NCBI RefSeq assembly: GCF_034093315.1
Contig: NZ_CP139300.1
Coordinates: forward strand, 186,001 to 250,000
DNA: 64,000 bases
Direction of reading: 5' to 3'
From: Prochlorococcus sp. MIT 1314
GTDB taxonomy: Bacteria > Cyanobacteriota > Cyanobacteriia > PCC-6307 > Cyanobiaceae
The notes under the pieces: generated by a model
Database searches by the model: none
What the model was told of the DNA's origin: nothing
What the model saw: the letters and a program-made list of their open reading frames with translations, nothing else
Made by a program: the position numbers and the translations under genes
Part shown: piece after piece, positions 43,839-54,347 of the stretch
How the letters are laid out: every line of letters begins with the position of its first letter
Numbering within the stretch: the first letter of the stretch is position 1

Positions 43839-44286
43839 GGTAATGAGCTCCTGTTTCAGGAAAAAATTTTTTCTTTGTATTTGTTATGTCAACATTAAAA
43901 TTATTAAGCATATCCTCAATAACGTAATCACTTTTTGTTAAAAGAATTTCTTTATCAATTTCTACTTCTACGTGTCTATTGCCTAAATGATATGCAGTTC
44001 TAATAAGTTCAAAATTAGAATCTGAACGTATTTCGATTAAATTTTCTTTTTTTGCAATTATCTCTACATAAAAGTTGGACTCATTCGTTGAAAGTATATC
44101 TCCATCATTTAATTTGCCTTTTCTAGGTAATTGTAAAAATACTTCTTGATCGCAATCAGTTATTCTTTTGCCTCGTAAGATTCGTCTTTCATCAGCACTT
44201 AAAGTAAGTTTTAAAAATGAACCTAATCCAGGTTTATCCTTAATCCAATCAGTTACAACAATTTGTTTGTTTATTCTCATAATCAA
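43831..44286 (-). CDS. ureE: urease accessory nickel chaperone UreE
   Basis: Nickel metallochaperone, 151 aa. The C-terminal region YHLGNRHVEVEIDKEILLTKSDYVIEDML is the conserved UreE metal-binding domain. The His-rich tail of other bacteria is reduced to GAHYHE. It is divergent from ureD with a 42-bp gap that contains a short TTACT/AGTAA inverted repeat (44296-44312). Confidence 0.94.
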   Translation of the reverse strand: MIMRINKQIVVTDWIKDKPGLGSFLKLTLSADERRILRGKRITDCDQEVFLQLPRKGKLNDGDILSTNESNFYVEIIAKKENLIEIRSDSNFELIRTAYHLGNRHVEVEIDKEILLTKSDYVIEDMLNNFNVDITNTKKKFFPETGAHYHE

Positions 44287-44328
44287 AATTTTTAGTTACT
44301 TTAATTTAGTAATTAAAGAAAACAATTT

Positions 44329-45231
44329 ATGATTAAAACTTCATGGGAAGGTAATTGTTTCTTAAATTTTTTTAATAATAATGCAAGTTTGGGAAATGTT
44401 GATAAAACAATCTTTAAATCTAAATCAACTTCTCCTTATAAATTATTGAAGTCTACTAATGATCAAGAAGGCCGATGCATTTTACCTATTCTTCATACAG
44501 CAGGTGGATTGGTTGGAGGAGATTTGCTTGAATTTGAAGCAAATCTTGAGAAAAACTCTAAGGTTTTGTTAACCACTTCTTCAGCTCAGAAAGTATACGG
44601 ATCGGTAGGCAGATCTAAAATTAATCCAGAGGGAGTTTTTTCTAAGCAAAAAAATCATATAACCATTCATGATAATTCTCATTTGGAATATCTCCCTCAA
44701 GAGACAATTATTTTTGCAAATGGTCTTTATGATCAGAAGTTTAAAGTATGTATTTCAGAAACTTCAAGTTTTTTATTTACTGATTTAATAAGACTTGGAA
44801 GATCTTCTTCTGGAGAAGCCATTGAAAATGGAGTTTTTAGATCCAAATTAGAAATTTTAAGAAACAACGATTTATATGATGATTGGGAATATGTTGATCA
44901 AATTGAATTATCTAAAGCGAGTTATGAAGCAAAGTCTGGCATGGATTATATGCCTGTCTTTGGATCCTTAATTTGGATTTGCGAAAAAGATTTTTCCAAA
45001 TCAAAAATCAATAATTTAGTAGAAAACATAAAAAATATTTTTAAAGAAAGTGTAAGTCAATTATCTATAGGAATTCTTGAAAATGGTATTTCTGTACGAT
45101 TCTTAGGGAGTTCTTCTCAAGATGCTAGGAAATGTTTTTTTTGTATTTGGAAACAAATTAGGTCTATTTGTGGATTTTGTGAGCCAAGATATCAAGGTGT
45201 ATGGCCTTTACAAGATTCTATGAATTATTAA
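44329..45231 (+). CDS. ureD: urease accessory protein UreD
   Basis: Scaffold of the urease activation complex, 300 aa. [37 protein letters not shown] (about 54-90), [23 protein letters not shown] and [14 protein letters not shown] match UreD. It heads ureDABC on the plus strand and starts 42 bp from divergent ureE. Confidence 0.95.
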   Translation: MIKTSWEGNCFLNFFNNNASLGNVDKTIFKSKSTSPYKLLKSTNDQEGRCILPILHTAGGLVGGDLLEFEANLEKNSKVLLTTSSAQKVYGSVGRSKINPEGVFSKQKNHITIHDNSHLEYLPQETIIFANGLYDQKFKVCISETSSFLFTDLIRLGRSSSGEAIENGVFRSKLEILRNNDLYDDWEYVDQIELSKASYEAKSGMDYMPVFGSLIWICEKDFSKSKINNLVENIKNIFKESVSQLSIGILENGISVRFLGSSSQDARKCFFCIWKQIRSICGFCEPRYQGVWPLQDSMNY

Positions 45232-45281
45232 TTATGTTCAGAGAGAACATTTTTTAAGATTTTATAGATTAATTTTTTATT

Positions 45282-45584
45282 ATGCATCTTTCACCTCAAG
45301 AAAAGGATAAATTATTAATTTTTTCAGCTGCACTTTTAGCTGAAAGAAGACTTAATCGAGGTCTGAAGCTTAATTATCCTGAAACGATTGCTTTTTTAAG
45401 TTTTCAAGTTCTTGAAGGGGCAAGAGATGGCAAAAGTGTAAGTCAATTAATGTCTGAAGGAACTACTTGGCTTTCTAAATCACAAGTTATGGAGGGCATT
45501 CCTGAAATGGTTGATGAGGTTCAAATAGAAGCAGTTTTTCCTGATGGGACTAAATTAGTTACTATTCACAATCCGATTAATTAG
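45282..45584 (+). CDS. ureA: urease gamma subunit
   Basis: 100-aa structural subunit, normal length. [34 protein letters not shown] and [24 protein letters not shown] are diagnostic. ureB starts 2 bp after its stop. Confidence 0.97.
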   Translation: MHLSPQEKDKLLIFSAALLAERRLNRGLKLNYPETIAFLSFQVLEGARDGKSVSQLMSEGTTWLSKSQVMEGIPEMVDEVQIEAVFPDGTKLVTIHNPIN

Positions 45585-45586
45585 TT

Positions 45587-45907
45587 ATGAGTAAATTAAT
45601 TCCTGGCGAAATAATTACTGAACAAGATGAAATCGAATTAAATCTTGGTAAGGAAGTCAAAACAGTAACAGTTTCGAATTCTGGAGATAGACCAGTGCAG
45701 GTTGGATCTCATTATCACTTTTTTGAAGCTAATAAGGCGTTAATTTTTCACCGAGAAGTAACACTTGGTATGCGTCTTGACATTCCTGCAGGAACAGCAA
45801 TTAGATTTGAACCAGGAGATACAACAGATGTCAAATTAATTCCATATTTAGGTTTAAGAAAAGTATATGGTTTCAATTCATTAGTTAACGGTTCTTTAGA
45901 TACTTAA
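45587..45907 (+). CDS. ureB: urease beta subunit
   Basis: 106-aa structural subunit. [34 protein letters not shown] (about 31-51), [17 protein letters not shown] and [13 protein letters not shown] are the family's blocks. 4 bp before ureC. Confidence 0.97.
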   Translation: MSKLIPGEIITEQDEIELNLGKEVKTVTVSNSGDRPVQVGSHYHFFEANKALIFHREVTLGMRLDIPAGTAIRFEPGDTTDVKLIPYLGLRKVYGFNSLVNGSLDT

Positions 45908-45911
45908 AATT

Positions 45912-47621
45912 ATGTCCTATAAAATTGACAGAAAAACTTATGCTCAAACTTATGGACCCACAATTGGGGATAGAGTAAGGCTTGCTGATACGGAACTATT
46001 TATAGAAGTAGAGAAGGATTTAACTATTTACGGAGATGAAGTTAAATTTGGCGGAGGTAAGGTTATTCGAGATGGGATGGGACAGTCTCAAGCGACTAGA
46101 GAAGATGGGGCTGTAGATACTGTAATAACTAATGCTTTGATTGTAGACTGGTGGGGAATAATTAAGGCCGATGTTGGTTTAAAGGATGGAAAGATTTTTG
46201 AAATAGGCAAAGCAGGTAATCCTGATATTCAAGATAAAGTAAATATTGTTATTGGTGCCTCCACAGAAGTAATAGCAGGAGAGGGGCATATTCTTACTGC
46301 TGGATCAATAGATACCCATATACATTTTATATGCCCCCAACAAATTGAGACAGCATTAGCTTCAGGAATTACAACTATGCTGGGAGGAGGAACTGGACCT
46401 GCAACAGGCACAAATGCAACTACCTGTACTCCTGGTTCTTTTCATATTTCTCGAATGCTTCAATCTGCAGAAGCATTCCCCATGAATTTAGGATTTTTTG
46501 GTAAAGGAAATTCAACAAACGAGAGGAATCTTATTGATCAAGTTGAAGCTGGTGCATGCGGATTGAAGCTGCATGAGGATTGGGGAACGACTCCATCCAC
46601 AATAAATTCTTGTCTTAATGTTGCAGATAAGTTTGATGTTCAAGTTTGTATTCACACTGATACTTTAAATGAGGCAGGCTTTGTTGAAGATACCATCAAT
46701 GCTATTGCAGGACGAACAATTCATACTTTTCATACAGAAGGAGCAGGTGGAGGTCATGCACCAGATATTATTAAAATTTGTGGAGAAAAAAATGTTCTTC
46801 CAAGTAGTACTAATCCAACAAGACCCTATACGAGAAATACATTAGAGGAACATCTTGATATGCTAATGGTTTGTCATCATTTAGATTCTAAAATTCCAGA
46901 AGATATTGCATTCGCTGAATCAAGGATCAGAAGAGAGACTATTGCGGCGGAAGATATCCTACATGATTTAGGTGCCTTCTCAATTATCGCTAGTGACTCT
47001 CAAGCTATGGGGAGAGTAGGTGAAGTAATAACAAGAACTTTTCAAACTGCTCATAAAATGAAAGTACAAAGAGGTCCGTTAGCTCAGGATTCTGATAGGA
47101 ACGATAATTACAGAGTAAAAAGATATATTTCCAAGGTTACAATTAATCCTGCAATAGCCCATGGTATTAATAAGTATGTTGGGTCTATAGAAAAGGGAAA
47201 AATTGCAGATTTGGTATTGTGGAAACCTTCATTTTTTGGGGTTAAGCCCGAATTAGTTGTTAAAGGAGGTTCGATAGTTTGGTCCCAAATGGGTGATGCA
47301 AATGCTTCAATTCCAACCCCAGGTCCTGTACATGGGAGACCTATGTTTGCAAATTTTGGACAATCCCTCATTAAGAGTTCCTTCACTTTTTTAAGTAAAA
47401 ATTCAATAGATCAAGATATTCCTAAAAAGTTAGGATTACAAAAGAATTGTATCGCTGTAGAAAATACAAGAAATATCAATAAATCACATTTAAAACTTAA
47501 TAGTAAACTGCCAAATATTTCAGTTGATCCTCAAACTTACGAAGTTTTTTCCGATGGAGAACTTCTTACTTGTGAACCCCTTGATGAAGTCCCAATGGCT
47601 CAGAGGTACTTTTTGCTTTAG
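45912..47621 (+). CDS. ureC: urease alpha (catalytic) subunit
   Basis: Hydrolyses urea to ammonia and CO2. 569 aa, normal length. Nickel-binding HIHF (about 137-140), the carbamylated Lys in [12 protein letters not shown] (about 220), [29 protein letters not shown] and the mobile flap with the catalytic His in MVCHHLD are all intact. It ends RYFLL (typical 'RYFLF'). The stop overlaps the stop of gpgS on the other strand by 4 bp. Confidence 0.98.
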   Translation: MSYKIDRKTYAQTYGPTIGDRVRLADTELFIEVEKDLTIYGDEVKFGGGKVIRDGMGQSQATREDGAVDTVITNALIVDWWGIIKADVGLKDGKIFEIGKAGNPDIQDKVNIVIGASTEVIAGEGHILTAGSIDTHIHFICPQQIETALASGITTMLGGGTGPATGTNATTCTPGSFHISRMLQSAEAFPMNLGFFGKGNSTNERNLIDQVEAGACGLKLHEDWGTTPSTINSCLNVADKFDVQVCIHTDTLNEAGFVEDTINAIAGRTIHTFHTEGAGGGHAPDIIKICGEKNVLPSSTNPTRPYTRNTLEEHLDMLMVCHHLDSKIPEDIAFAESRIRRETIAAEDILHDLGAFSIIASDSQAMGRVGEVITRTFQTAHKMKVQRGPLAQDSDRNDNYRVKRYISKVTINPAIAHGINKYVGSIEKGKIADLVLWKPSFFGVKPELVVKGGSIVWSQMGDANASIPTPGPVHGRPMFANFGQSLIKSSFTFLSKNSIDQDIPKKLGLQKNCIAVENTRNINKSHLKLNSKLPNISVDPQTYEVFSDGELLTCEPLDEVPMAQRYFLL

Positions 47622-48844
47622 AAGTTTTTAATTAATTCTTTTTCGCTTGTCTTTATATCTTTTGAACCAGCAATAGCTAAATCATCCTGGAGTTTGTTCT
47701 CACAAGATAGAACTCTTGACCAACTTGGTAACTGCTGTGTAGTAGGGGAAGCTAGATAATCTTCTGTAGCAGGTCTTAATAGTTTTGCAAATTTTTGTAC
47801 TGATAGCTCTTCTTCATGCCTATCGTATGGAAGTTGATTAACCGCTGAATCTAATCCAAATTGTTTTACTCGATCTTCTCCAACTCTTTTGTAAAGAACT
47901 TCTAAAGTTGCTAGTTGAGTGCTAGTTAAGGTCTCGGCCTGATGTTCCATAAGACCTCTTAAAACACTTGAAAGTATTTCTGTACACATTTTTTGCAATC
48001 CTTCTTTAGAAGAATCACCAATATTCTTATGTTTATGGTCAAATAAACCTAGGTCAACTTGCGCTATTTTGGAGGTCCTTACGTTTCTATAAACCTCTGA
48101 TAATAAACCTATTTCTAAACCCCAGTCACAAGGTATTCTTAAATTCATGGCAAGGTCTTTAGTAAAAGCAAACTCACCTGCTAATGGATATCTAAATGAT
48201 TGTAGATAGTGTAAAAAGGGCCCTTTCCCGACTAACTGCTCAAGACTTGCTAATAAGGGACCCACAAATAATCTTGTTGCCCTACCTTGTAATTGATTTG
48301 TTTCTAAAGATAACCTACTGTAAAAAGCTTTTACATAAGATATTCCATACGATTGATCTAGAAGTGGAAGTATCATTTTTGAAGGATACAAAGGACTAAA
48401 AGTTCTTATATCAGCGTCAAAAAGAGCAACAACGTCTGATTTTCTAGTTGCGACTCCTATGCCTTGCCATACAGCCCACCCTTTACCAGGAGTTCCTAAA
48501 AGTTCCAACCCATTTTTTTCTTGGTTTTTTAACAGCTCTATTACGTAAGGAGAATTAGTCCATTGAACGTGAACTGGGAATGGCATTGAGTCAAAAAATG
48601 ATTTAGCCGCTTTAACTTGATCAACAGTTTTTGCAGAGAGAGCTATAACTAATTCATTTAAGCCTGTAAGGTTTTTTAAAACTTCTCTTATATCTTTTAA
48701 TGCTGTGCGTTCAAATTCTTCAAATAAGCAAGGTATTAGAATGCTAGTTGATCTTTTTTTGAGACTTTTGTTTAATTCTATAAGTAAATCGCTAGTTACT
48801 CCATATTCATGTATTGTTGTGATTAAACCTTGTTGAAAGTCCAT
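47618..48844 (-). CDS. gpgS: glucosyl-3-phosphoglycerate synthase
   Basis: GT81-type glycosyltransferase joining a nucleotide-activated glucose with 3-phosphoglycerate, the first step to the solute glucosylglycerate. 408 aa. [52 protein letters not shown] (DAD metal site about residue 145) and [33 protein letters not shown] are the characteristic parts. The N-terminal HEYGV and a C-terminal helical domain follow the known plan. It is divergent from the phosphorylase operon (50 bp). Confidence 0.92.
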   Translation of the reverse strand: MDFQQGLITTIHEYGVTSDLLIELNKSLKKRSTSILIPCLFEEFERTALKDIREVLKNLTGLNELVIALSAKTVDQVKAAKSFFDSMPFPVHVQWTNSPYVIELLKNQEKNGLELLGTPGKGWAVWQGIGVATRKSDVVALFDADIRTFSPLYPSKMILPLLDQSYGISYVKAFYSRLSLETNQLQGRATRLFVGPLLASLEQLVGKGPFLHYLQSFRYPLAGEFAFTKDLAMNLRIPCDWGLEIGLLSEVYRNVRTSKIAQVDLGLFDHKHKNIGDSSKEGLQKMCTEILSSVLRGLMEHQAETLTSTQLATLEVLYKRVGEDRVKQFGLDSAVNQLPYDRHEEELSVQKFAKLLRPATEDYLASPTTQQLPSWSRVLSCENKLQDDLAIAGSKDIKTSEKELIKNF

Positions 48845-48894
48845 TTTCTAATTGATGTGCAGAATAGTGTTAATACTTCAATGATTTTTTCAAA

Positions 48895-50655
48895 GTGAAG
48901 CAAATTGATTCAGAGAAAAAATTAGATAGATTAAAACTTTATAAATTGTTGAAAACAATTTATTCAAATAATACTACAGAAGAAATTAATTTTATTTCAA
49001 ATCAATTATTACAGATTTTAGATGATTTCTCAGAGAAATATGCTTATGAAGAAATAAGTAAAAAAGAAAGGTGGAATCAATCTCATTCGGTTTTAATAAC
49101 TTATGCAGATAGTATTTATAAAAATGGGGAGGCAACATTAATTACTCTTCGAGAATTGTTAAGTAAACATTTTGGCAGCCTTTCGAAAGTTGTACATATT
49201 CTTCCTTTTTTGAAATCGACAAGCGATGGGGGTTTTGCAGTCTCAAGTTATGATTCCCTAGAAGAAAAATTTGGCTGTTGGGATGATCTCAAAAGTATTT
49301 CTAAAAATCATTTTTTAATGGCTGATTTAGTACTAAACCATGTTTCATCATCTCACCCATGGGTTCAACAATTTATTAAATCCAAAGAACCAGGAATATC
49401 AAATGTTTTTTCACCAGAACAAAATCTTGACTGGTCAAATGTTGTTAGACCAAGAAGTTCATCATTGTTTTCTCTAATAAATACTGAAGATGGTCCTAAA
49501 CAAGTTTGGACAACTTTTGGTCCAGATCAAATAGATTTGAATTGGCATAATCCAAAAATGACTCTTGAGTTCTTAAATTTAATTATTACTTATTTATCTA
49601 ATGGAATTAAATGGTTTAGGCTTGATGCTGTAGGTTTTATTTGGAAGGAATCTGGAACAACATGCTTGCATTTGCCAAAAGCACATTCAATTGTAAAAAT
49701 TTTAAGACTATTATTAAATAATCTTCTTGAAGATGGAGTTTTAATAACAGAAACTAATGTTCCTCAGAAAGAAAATTTATCTTATCTTATTCCAGAAGAT
49801 GAAGCACATATGGCTTATAATTTTCCGTTACCTCCTCTCCTCTTGGAGGCGATTATCACTTCAAGAGCTGATATTTTAAACTCATGGATTTTTGATTGGC
49901 CAAAATTACCTGACGATACTACTCTTTTTAATTTCACTGCATCACATGATGGTGTTGGGTTAAGAGCTCTGGAAGGTCTAATGAATCAGCAGAGAATTAA
50001 TAATTTATTAATTAATTGTGAGAAAAGAGGAGGACTAGTAAGTCATAGACGTTTATCAAATGGTGATGATAAACCTTATGAATTGAATATTAGTTGGTGG
50101 AGCGCAATGGAAGACTCGAGTAGAGATTCTAATAGATTCCAGTTTGAGAGATTTATCTTGACTCAATTATTAGTAATGGCCCTGAAAGGTATACCTGCCT
50201 TTTATTTGCCAGCATTACTTGCTTCAGAAAATGATATCAAAAGTTTTTCTATGACAGGTCAAAGAAGAGACCTGAATAGAGAAAAATTTAAACAAGACAA
50301 TCTTTTATCTGTTTTAAATAATCCAGAATCTTATGCTAATAAAAACCTAAAATATCTTCGTAATGCTATGGATCTCAGGTCAGAACTAAAGCAATTTCAT
50401 CCTTGTTCAGAAATGAAATGTTTGTCTAAAGGTAGAAGCGATATTGTTGTCTTAAAAAGAGGTAAAGGTCCTGATTCTGTTTTTGCAATCCATAATATGA
50501 CAGAAAACAAGATTAATTATCAATTGAATGATATTGATTTACCAGAAATAAAAGATAATCATTTTAATATGCGAGATTTTTTAACATCCACTAAATACAA
50601 TTGGAAAAATATTAGTCTTGACCCTTTTCAAGTTATTTGGCTAGGTGTTATTTAA
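48895..50655 (+). CDS. GH13_18 phosphorylase, sucrose/glucosylglycerate type
   Basis: 586 aa, GTG start. Glycoside hydrolase 13 fold: LPFLKSTSDGGFAVSSYDSLEEKFG, ADLVLNHVSSSHPW, nucleophile Asp in WFRLDAVGF (about 250), acid/base Glu in LITETNVPQ (about 288), and FTASHDGVGLRALEG. By sequence style it belongs with the sucrose phosphorylase group, which also includes glucosylglycerate phosphorylase. Given its neighbours, reversible phosphorolysis of glucosylglycerate is the best guess; sucrose is the alternative. Confidence 0.85.
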   Translation: MKQIDSEKKLDRLKLYKLLKTIYSNNTTEEINFISNQLLQILDDFSEKYAYEEISKKERWNQSHSVLITYADSIYKNGEATLITLRELLSKHFGSLSKVVHILPFLKSTSDGGFAVSSYDSLEEKFGCWDDLKSISKNHFLMADLVLNHVSSSHPWVQQFIKSKEPGISNVFSPEQNLDWSNVVRPRSSSLFSLINTEDGPKQVWTTFGPDQIDLNWHNPKMTLEFLNLIITYLSNGIKWFRLDAVGFIWKESGTTCLHLPKAHSIVKILRLLLNNLLEDGVLITETNVPQKENLSYLIPEDEAHMAYNFPLPPLLLEAIITSRADILNSWIFDWPKLPDDTTLFNFTASHDGVGLRALEGLMNQQRINNLLINCEKRGGLVSHRRLSNGDDKPYELNISWWSAMEDSSRDSNRFQFERFILTQLLVMALKGIPAFYLPALLASENDIKSFSMTGQRRDLNREKFKQDNLLSVLNNPESYANKNLKYLRNAMDLRSELKQFHPCSEMKCLSKGRSDIVVLKRGKGPDSVFAIHNMTENKINYQLNDIDLPEIKDNHFNMRDFLTSTKYNWKNISLDPFQVIWLGVI

Positions 50656-50656
50656 A

Positions 50657-51454
50657 ATGATTGAGAATTCTTCACTTTGGGTTGTTACAGACGTAGATGG
50701 TACATTAATGGATCACTCGTATGATTTAACACCTGCTAAAGAAACTATAAAAACACTACAAAAATTGTCAATTCCTGTAATTCTTTGTACAAGCAAGACA
50801 GCATCTGAAGTAGAGGTTATTAGAAAGCAACTAAATTTAAAGGATCCTTATATTGTTGAAAATGGTGCAGCGATATATGGTGAATATCTTGAAATGGTTA
50901 ATGGAGAAATTATCCTTGGGAAAAAATACGAATTACTTGAAGAAATTTTAAACTTTATTTCTAAAGAAATTGATTACAAACTTATTCCACTTAATAATCT
51001 CACTGATAAAGAAGCGACTCAGCTTACAGGCTTAAAAGGCAATTCATTGAACTTAATGCGTGATAGGCATTGGAGTATGCCTTTTCTAAATCCTCCCAGT
51101 TGTTTAGAAGAAAAAATTAATATCTGTTGTAAAAAGTTTGAAGTTGATATTTACAAAGGAAACAGAATGAGTCATTTATTATCTACAAATTCGAATAAAG
51201 GAAAGGCAATTAATGCTCTTAAAAAATATTCAAATATTCAAAAAGTTGAAATTATAGGTTTGGGTGATTCTCCAAATGATTTGCCATTACTTTTAAATTC
51301 AGATATAAGGATTGTTATTCCGGGGATAGATGGACCTAACTTGAATTTACTTCAAAAATTAAAAGATTTTGAATTTACTTTGGCTTCTGAACCTAATGGA
51401 TATGGTTGGAAAAATGAAATTAATAAATTGATAAATAAGAGAGAACTAATTTAG
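50657..51454 (+). CDS. gpgP: HAD-IIB phosphatase, glucosyl/mannosyl-3-phosphoglycerate phosphatase type
   Basis: 265 aa from the ATG at 50657; an upstream GTG in frame overlaps the preceding stop. DVDGTLMDHSYD near residue 10 (motif I), LCTSKTASEVE, VENGAAIYG and the motif IV GLGDSPNDLPLLLNSD are typical of the MPGP/YedP family. It dephosphorylates glucosyl-3-phosphoglycerate to glucosylglycerate, as needed next to gpgS. 1 bp after the phosphorylase stop. Confidence 0.9.
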   Translation: MIENSSLWVVTDVDGTLMDHSYDLTPAKETIKTLQKLSIPVILCTSKTASEVEVIRKQLNLKDPYIVENGAAIYGEYLEMVNGEIILGKKYELLEEILNFISKEIDYKLIPLNNLTDKEATQLTGLKGNSLNLMRDRHWSMPFLNPPSCLEEKINICCKKFEVDIYKGNRMSHLLSTNSNKGKAINALKKYSNIQKVEIIGLGDSPNDLPLLLNSDIRIVIPGIDGPNLNLLQKLKDFEFTLASEPNGYGWKNEINKLINKRELI

Positions 51455-51458
51455 AAAC

Positions 51459-52403
51459 ATGGAAGATTTAGATATTAATTTTTCTCTTGATAAATTTGAA
51501 AAATTAATTATTGATATTGGTTGGGAGTCCTCGGAAGATTGGTTCAATTTTTGGAATAATCAAAAAAATATTCTTTCAATTGATCAATATTGGAATAATA
51601 AAGTAAATGATGATTGGATTTGGGGTTTGGCTTTGCCTCTTTTATCTCAGGCTTACATATTTCAAAAGAAATTTTCTGATAGAAAAATAATTGGGATTTC
51701 AGCTCTCCCTGGTACAGGTAAAACAACATTAGGTAAATGGCTTGAAGCAATATCGTTAAAATTAAATTTCAAAATTTCTGTTATTTCAATAGATGATTTT
51801 TATCTCCCTTCAGATGAAATGAAATTAGCCATTAAGAATAATCCTTGGAATGTTTCAAGAGGTTTTCCTGGTAGTCATTCAATAAAATTAATGCATGAAA
51901 AATTATTAAATTGGAAAAAAAATGGAGAATTAAATGTACCTGTTTTCGACAAATCTTTAAGAAATGGATTAGGAGATAGATCCCATTGGAGGTTAGATAA
52001 TCCTGAATTATTAATTATTGAGGGATGGTTTTTGGGAATAGAGCCTTCCTCTAGCGATGTTAATCACCAACATATAATTTCAGCAGAGTTGAGTCCTCAG
52101 GAATCTTCTTATATAGGTAATATTCAATCTAATTTAAATAAATATTTAGATGTTTGGAGTTTAATAGATAATATTTGGCACTTAAAACCTTTGAAATTTG
52201 AATATATGAATACTTGGAAAACAAATCAAGAAAAAGAAATGCTTTTACAGAAAGGAAACGCCCTTAAAGATGTAAAATTAAATAATTTTTTGAGAATGCT
52301 TAATGTTTCCATTCCTCATAAAAGTTTTGATGTTATAAATTCTTATGCGTTGTTATTAATTGATCAAGAAAGAAATTTACTTGAGACTAGATTAAATTTG
52401 TAG
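51459..52403 (+). CDS. glycerate kinase, D-glycerate 3-kinase (GLYK) type
   Basis: 314 aa. P-loop GISALPGTGKTT (about 82-93), ISIDDFYLP with the substrate/Mg acidic pair, NPWNVSRGFPGSHS and VPVFDKSLRNGLGDRSHW, LLIIEGWFLG match the plant-type D-glycerate 3-kinase group. It would turn glycerate released from glucosylglycerate, or in photorespiration, back into 3-phosphoglycerate. 4 bp behind the phosphatase gene, so the three form an operon. Confidence 0.88.
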   Translation: MEDLDINFSLDKFEKLIIDIGWESSEDWFNFWNNQKNILSIDQYWNNKVNDDWIWGLALPLLSQAYIFQKKFSDRKIIGISALPGTGKTTLGKWLEAISLKLNFKISVISIDDFYLPSDEMKLAIKNNPWNVSRGFPGSHSIKLMHEKLLNWKKNGELNVPVFDKSLRNGLGDRSHWRLDNPELLIIEGWFLGIEPSSSDVNHQHIISAELSPQESSYIGNIQSNLNKYLDVWSLIDNIWHLKPLKFEYMNTWKTNQEKEMLLQKGNALKDVKLNNFLRMLNVSIPHKSFDVINSYALLLIDQERNLLETRLNL

Positions 52404-52492
52404 TATTTTTTGAATTTTTTTTTTCAGTAATTTTTTATACATTTTTTGTGTATCCAATTAGTGTTAAATAGTGTTTAATTTGTTGTTCAGAG

Positions 52493-52720
52493 ATGGTTGA
52501 GTTCACTTACAAAAATGAAGGTTGTAGAATGGTAGTCTTAAGATGTATTGGTCCAACAAATTTTTTTTTAGAGAGAGTATTGTTCCCGACTGACATTCTT
52601 ACTTTTATGGCCCCAAACGACTCTAGAGTTGAAATCTGGGGAAATGAATTATATGGCCCTAAGTTGGAAGAAAGAATAAGAGTTTCATCTGATAATGAGG
52701 ATTCGAGTTTAGTGGCCTAA
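52493..52720 (+). CDS. DUF1830-type cyanobacterial protein, 75 aa
   Basis: Soluble small protein with beta-strand pattern: CRMVVLRCIGPTNFFLERVLFPTDILTFMAPNDSRVEIWG. This is the plan of the DUF1830 family known only from cyanobacteria; function unknown. Two cysteines near the N-terminus. A -10-like element is not clear; 89 bp separate it from the glycerate kinase. Confidence 0.8.
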   Translation: MVEFTYKNEGCRMVVLRCIGPTNFFLERVLFPTDILTFMAPNDSRVEIWGNELYGPKLEERIRVSSDNEDSSLVA

Positions 52721-52808
52721 AATCAAAATCATGAAATTGTCTTCGAGTCACAATCTTTTACAAATAACTAATTTTTATTGATATTATCAAACTAGTTTGG
52801 TTTTAATA

Positions 52809-52934
52809 ATGTATCAATTTTCTTCTTTTGCAATAGGAAGTTTTGTTCCCTCAGCCGCTATTGCAGGAGTTTTACTTTTAGTTGGTTTAGGAGCCTTCTT
52901 TTATCTTGGGATCAAAGGACCTACCTATTATTAA
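52809..52934 (+). CDS. 41-aa single-span membrane protein
   Basis: ATG frame of 41 codons. After MYQFSSFAIGSFVPS one helix (about residues 16-34, AAIAGVLLLVGLGAFFYLG) and a short tail IKGPTYY. The size and plan are like small photosystem or cytochrome b6f subunits, but I do not recognise one of the known Psb/Psa/Pet proteins. It forms a pair with the next small membrane gene (64-bp gap). Confidence 0.65.
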   Translation: MYQFSSFAIGSFVPSAAIAGVLLLVGLGAFFYLGIKGPTYY

Positions 52935-52998
52935 TACTTTGTTTAATTAATAAATTTCTTTTTTAATTTTTTAAGTTCCTTATCTCAACCATTAAATT

Positions 52999-53133
52999 AT
53001 GGATTTAACAAACATTTTATTTATATTAAGTTTGCCATTCGTTCTTTTAACTGTTTACTTTGGCACAAAAAATGATTTTTATGAAAGTGAAAATTATAAA
53101 GGCGATGGCTGTGCTCATGATGTAAAAAGGTAA
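52999..53133 (+). CDS. 44-aa single-span membrane protein with GDGCAH tail
   Basis: ATG frame of 44 codons. One N-terminal helix (about 5-20, NILFILSLPFVLLTVYFG) and a polar tail ending YKGDGCAHDVKR with a single Cys and His. The tail looks like a conserved motif rather than random sequence. No known name. Confidence 0.55.
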   Translation: MDLTNILFILSLPFVLLTVYFGTKNDFYESENYKGDGCAHDVKR

Positions 53134-53494
53134 CTAAATTAATTATTACTGTTAAAAATACAATTCCATTTACTATCAAATTGCAGAATTGATATATATT
53201 TCTTTTGTAATTTCTAACCTGTATTTTTTATAAATATCAAAGTATTCAATAGTAATAAGTTCACTTTGTATCTGTTATTCCACTTACCTCAGGCATAATT
53301 TCTGCTCTTTATCTATAAGTCAATTAACTAACCAATAATTTAACCCTTAGTGAAAAAGAATAAAGAATAGATAAAAAAAGAGATAATATTATTGTAAAAA
53401 TTATTTTTCATTAATTTAAATTAGGTTTTACTTAATTAAATGTAAATTGTATTTTCTAATTTGCTACTAATAAAATAGTAATTTATATAAGTTT
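53134..53494. other. 361-bp intergenic region before uppP
   Basis: No frame of useful length on either strand and no tRNA. A 5-bp inverted repeat TACTA-N6-TAGTA (53465-53480) lies 14 bp before the uppP start and might be an operator. The rest is AT-rich without a clear hairpin terminator. Confidence 0.5.
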
Positions 53495-54295
53495 TTGGAA
53501 TATTTAGAATTTATTTTATATGGCATAATTCAAGGTTTAACAGAGTTTATTCCAGTAAGTAGTACAGCTCATTTGAAAATCATATCTAATCTCTTGGGAA
53601 TTAATGATCCAGGACCCTCTACTTCTGCGATTATTCAATTTGGAAGTGTTTTGGCTATGATTTGGTATTTTAGGAATGATTTTTTTAAATTAAGAAGTAA
53701 GTATTCAAAAAAGTTTTTTGATGATTTCTTACATGAAAGATTATTTATATCAATCTTGATTGGAACTATCCCAATTGTTTTTCTTGGTTCTTGTATAAAG
53801 ATATTTGTACCTTATTTTTCTGAAAATTTTCTACTTTCGCATTTATCAATAGCTTTGGTTTCCATCCTAATGGCTTTTTTTATGTTCATAGCAGATGGTT
53901 CGAAGAAAGGATCTATAAATTTAAGGAATCATAGATACACTGATAGTTTTTTGATAGGTTTTTCTCAAGCATTTGCTATATTTCCAGGTTTCTCAAGGTC
54001 TGGTGTTACTATTTCTACCGCTCTTTTATCTGGATGGGAGAGAAGCGATGCTGCTAAATTCTCTTTTCTTTTAGGCATACCAGCCATCTCTATTGCCTCA
54101 TTTGTTGAATTCATTAATTCTTTCAATGAATTTTATTCGTTAAGTTTTTTACCTTTAATTATTGGTCTCATTTCGACATTTTTATCTTCATTATTAGCAA
54201 TCGATTTTTTATTAAAGTATTTTTGTGCAAATGGTTTGAAATTATTTATAATCTATCGAATTGTTTTTGCTATCTTGATTCTTCTAAATTTATGA
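53495..54295 (+). CDS. uppP: undecaprenyl-diphosphatase (UppP/BacA)
   Basis: Recycles the lipid carrier for peptidoglycan and other polymers. 266 aa, about seven to eight membrane helices. The start is TTG, chosen because EFILYGIIQGLTEFIPVSSTAHL follows at residues 5-27 and the family opens in this way. QGLTEF(L/I)PVSSTAH and the second active-site block FPGFSRSGVTISTALLSG (about 164-181) are intact. Confidence 0.96.
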   Translation: MEYLEFILYGIIQGLTEFIPVSSTAHLKIISNLLGINDPGPSTSAIIQFGSVLAMIWYFRNDFFKLRSKYSKKFFDDFLHERLFISILIGTIPIVFLGSCIKIFVPYFSENFLLSHLSIALVSILMAFFMFIADGSKKGSINLRNHRYTDSFLIGFSQAFAIFPGFSRSGVTISTALLSGWERSDAAKFSFLLGIPAISIASFVEFINSFNEFYSLSFLPLIIGLISTFLSSLLAIDFLLKYFCANGLKLFIIYRIVFAILILLNL

Positions 54296-54347
54296 TAAGT
54301 TTTAAAAAAGATTTTGCAATTGTGTTAGTGTTGAAAAAAATTGTTTA

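Noticed and set aside
44296..44312. TTACT-N7-AGTAA inverted repeat between ureE and ureD as an NtcA site
   Set aside because: It lacks the GTA-N8-TAC pattern and the symmetry is only 5 bp in AT-rich DNA; noted only within the ureE entry.
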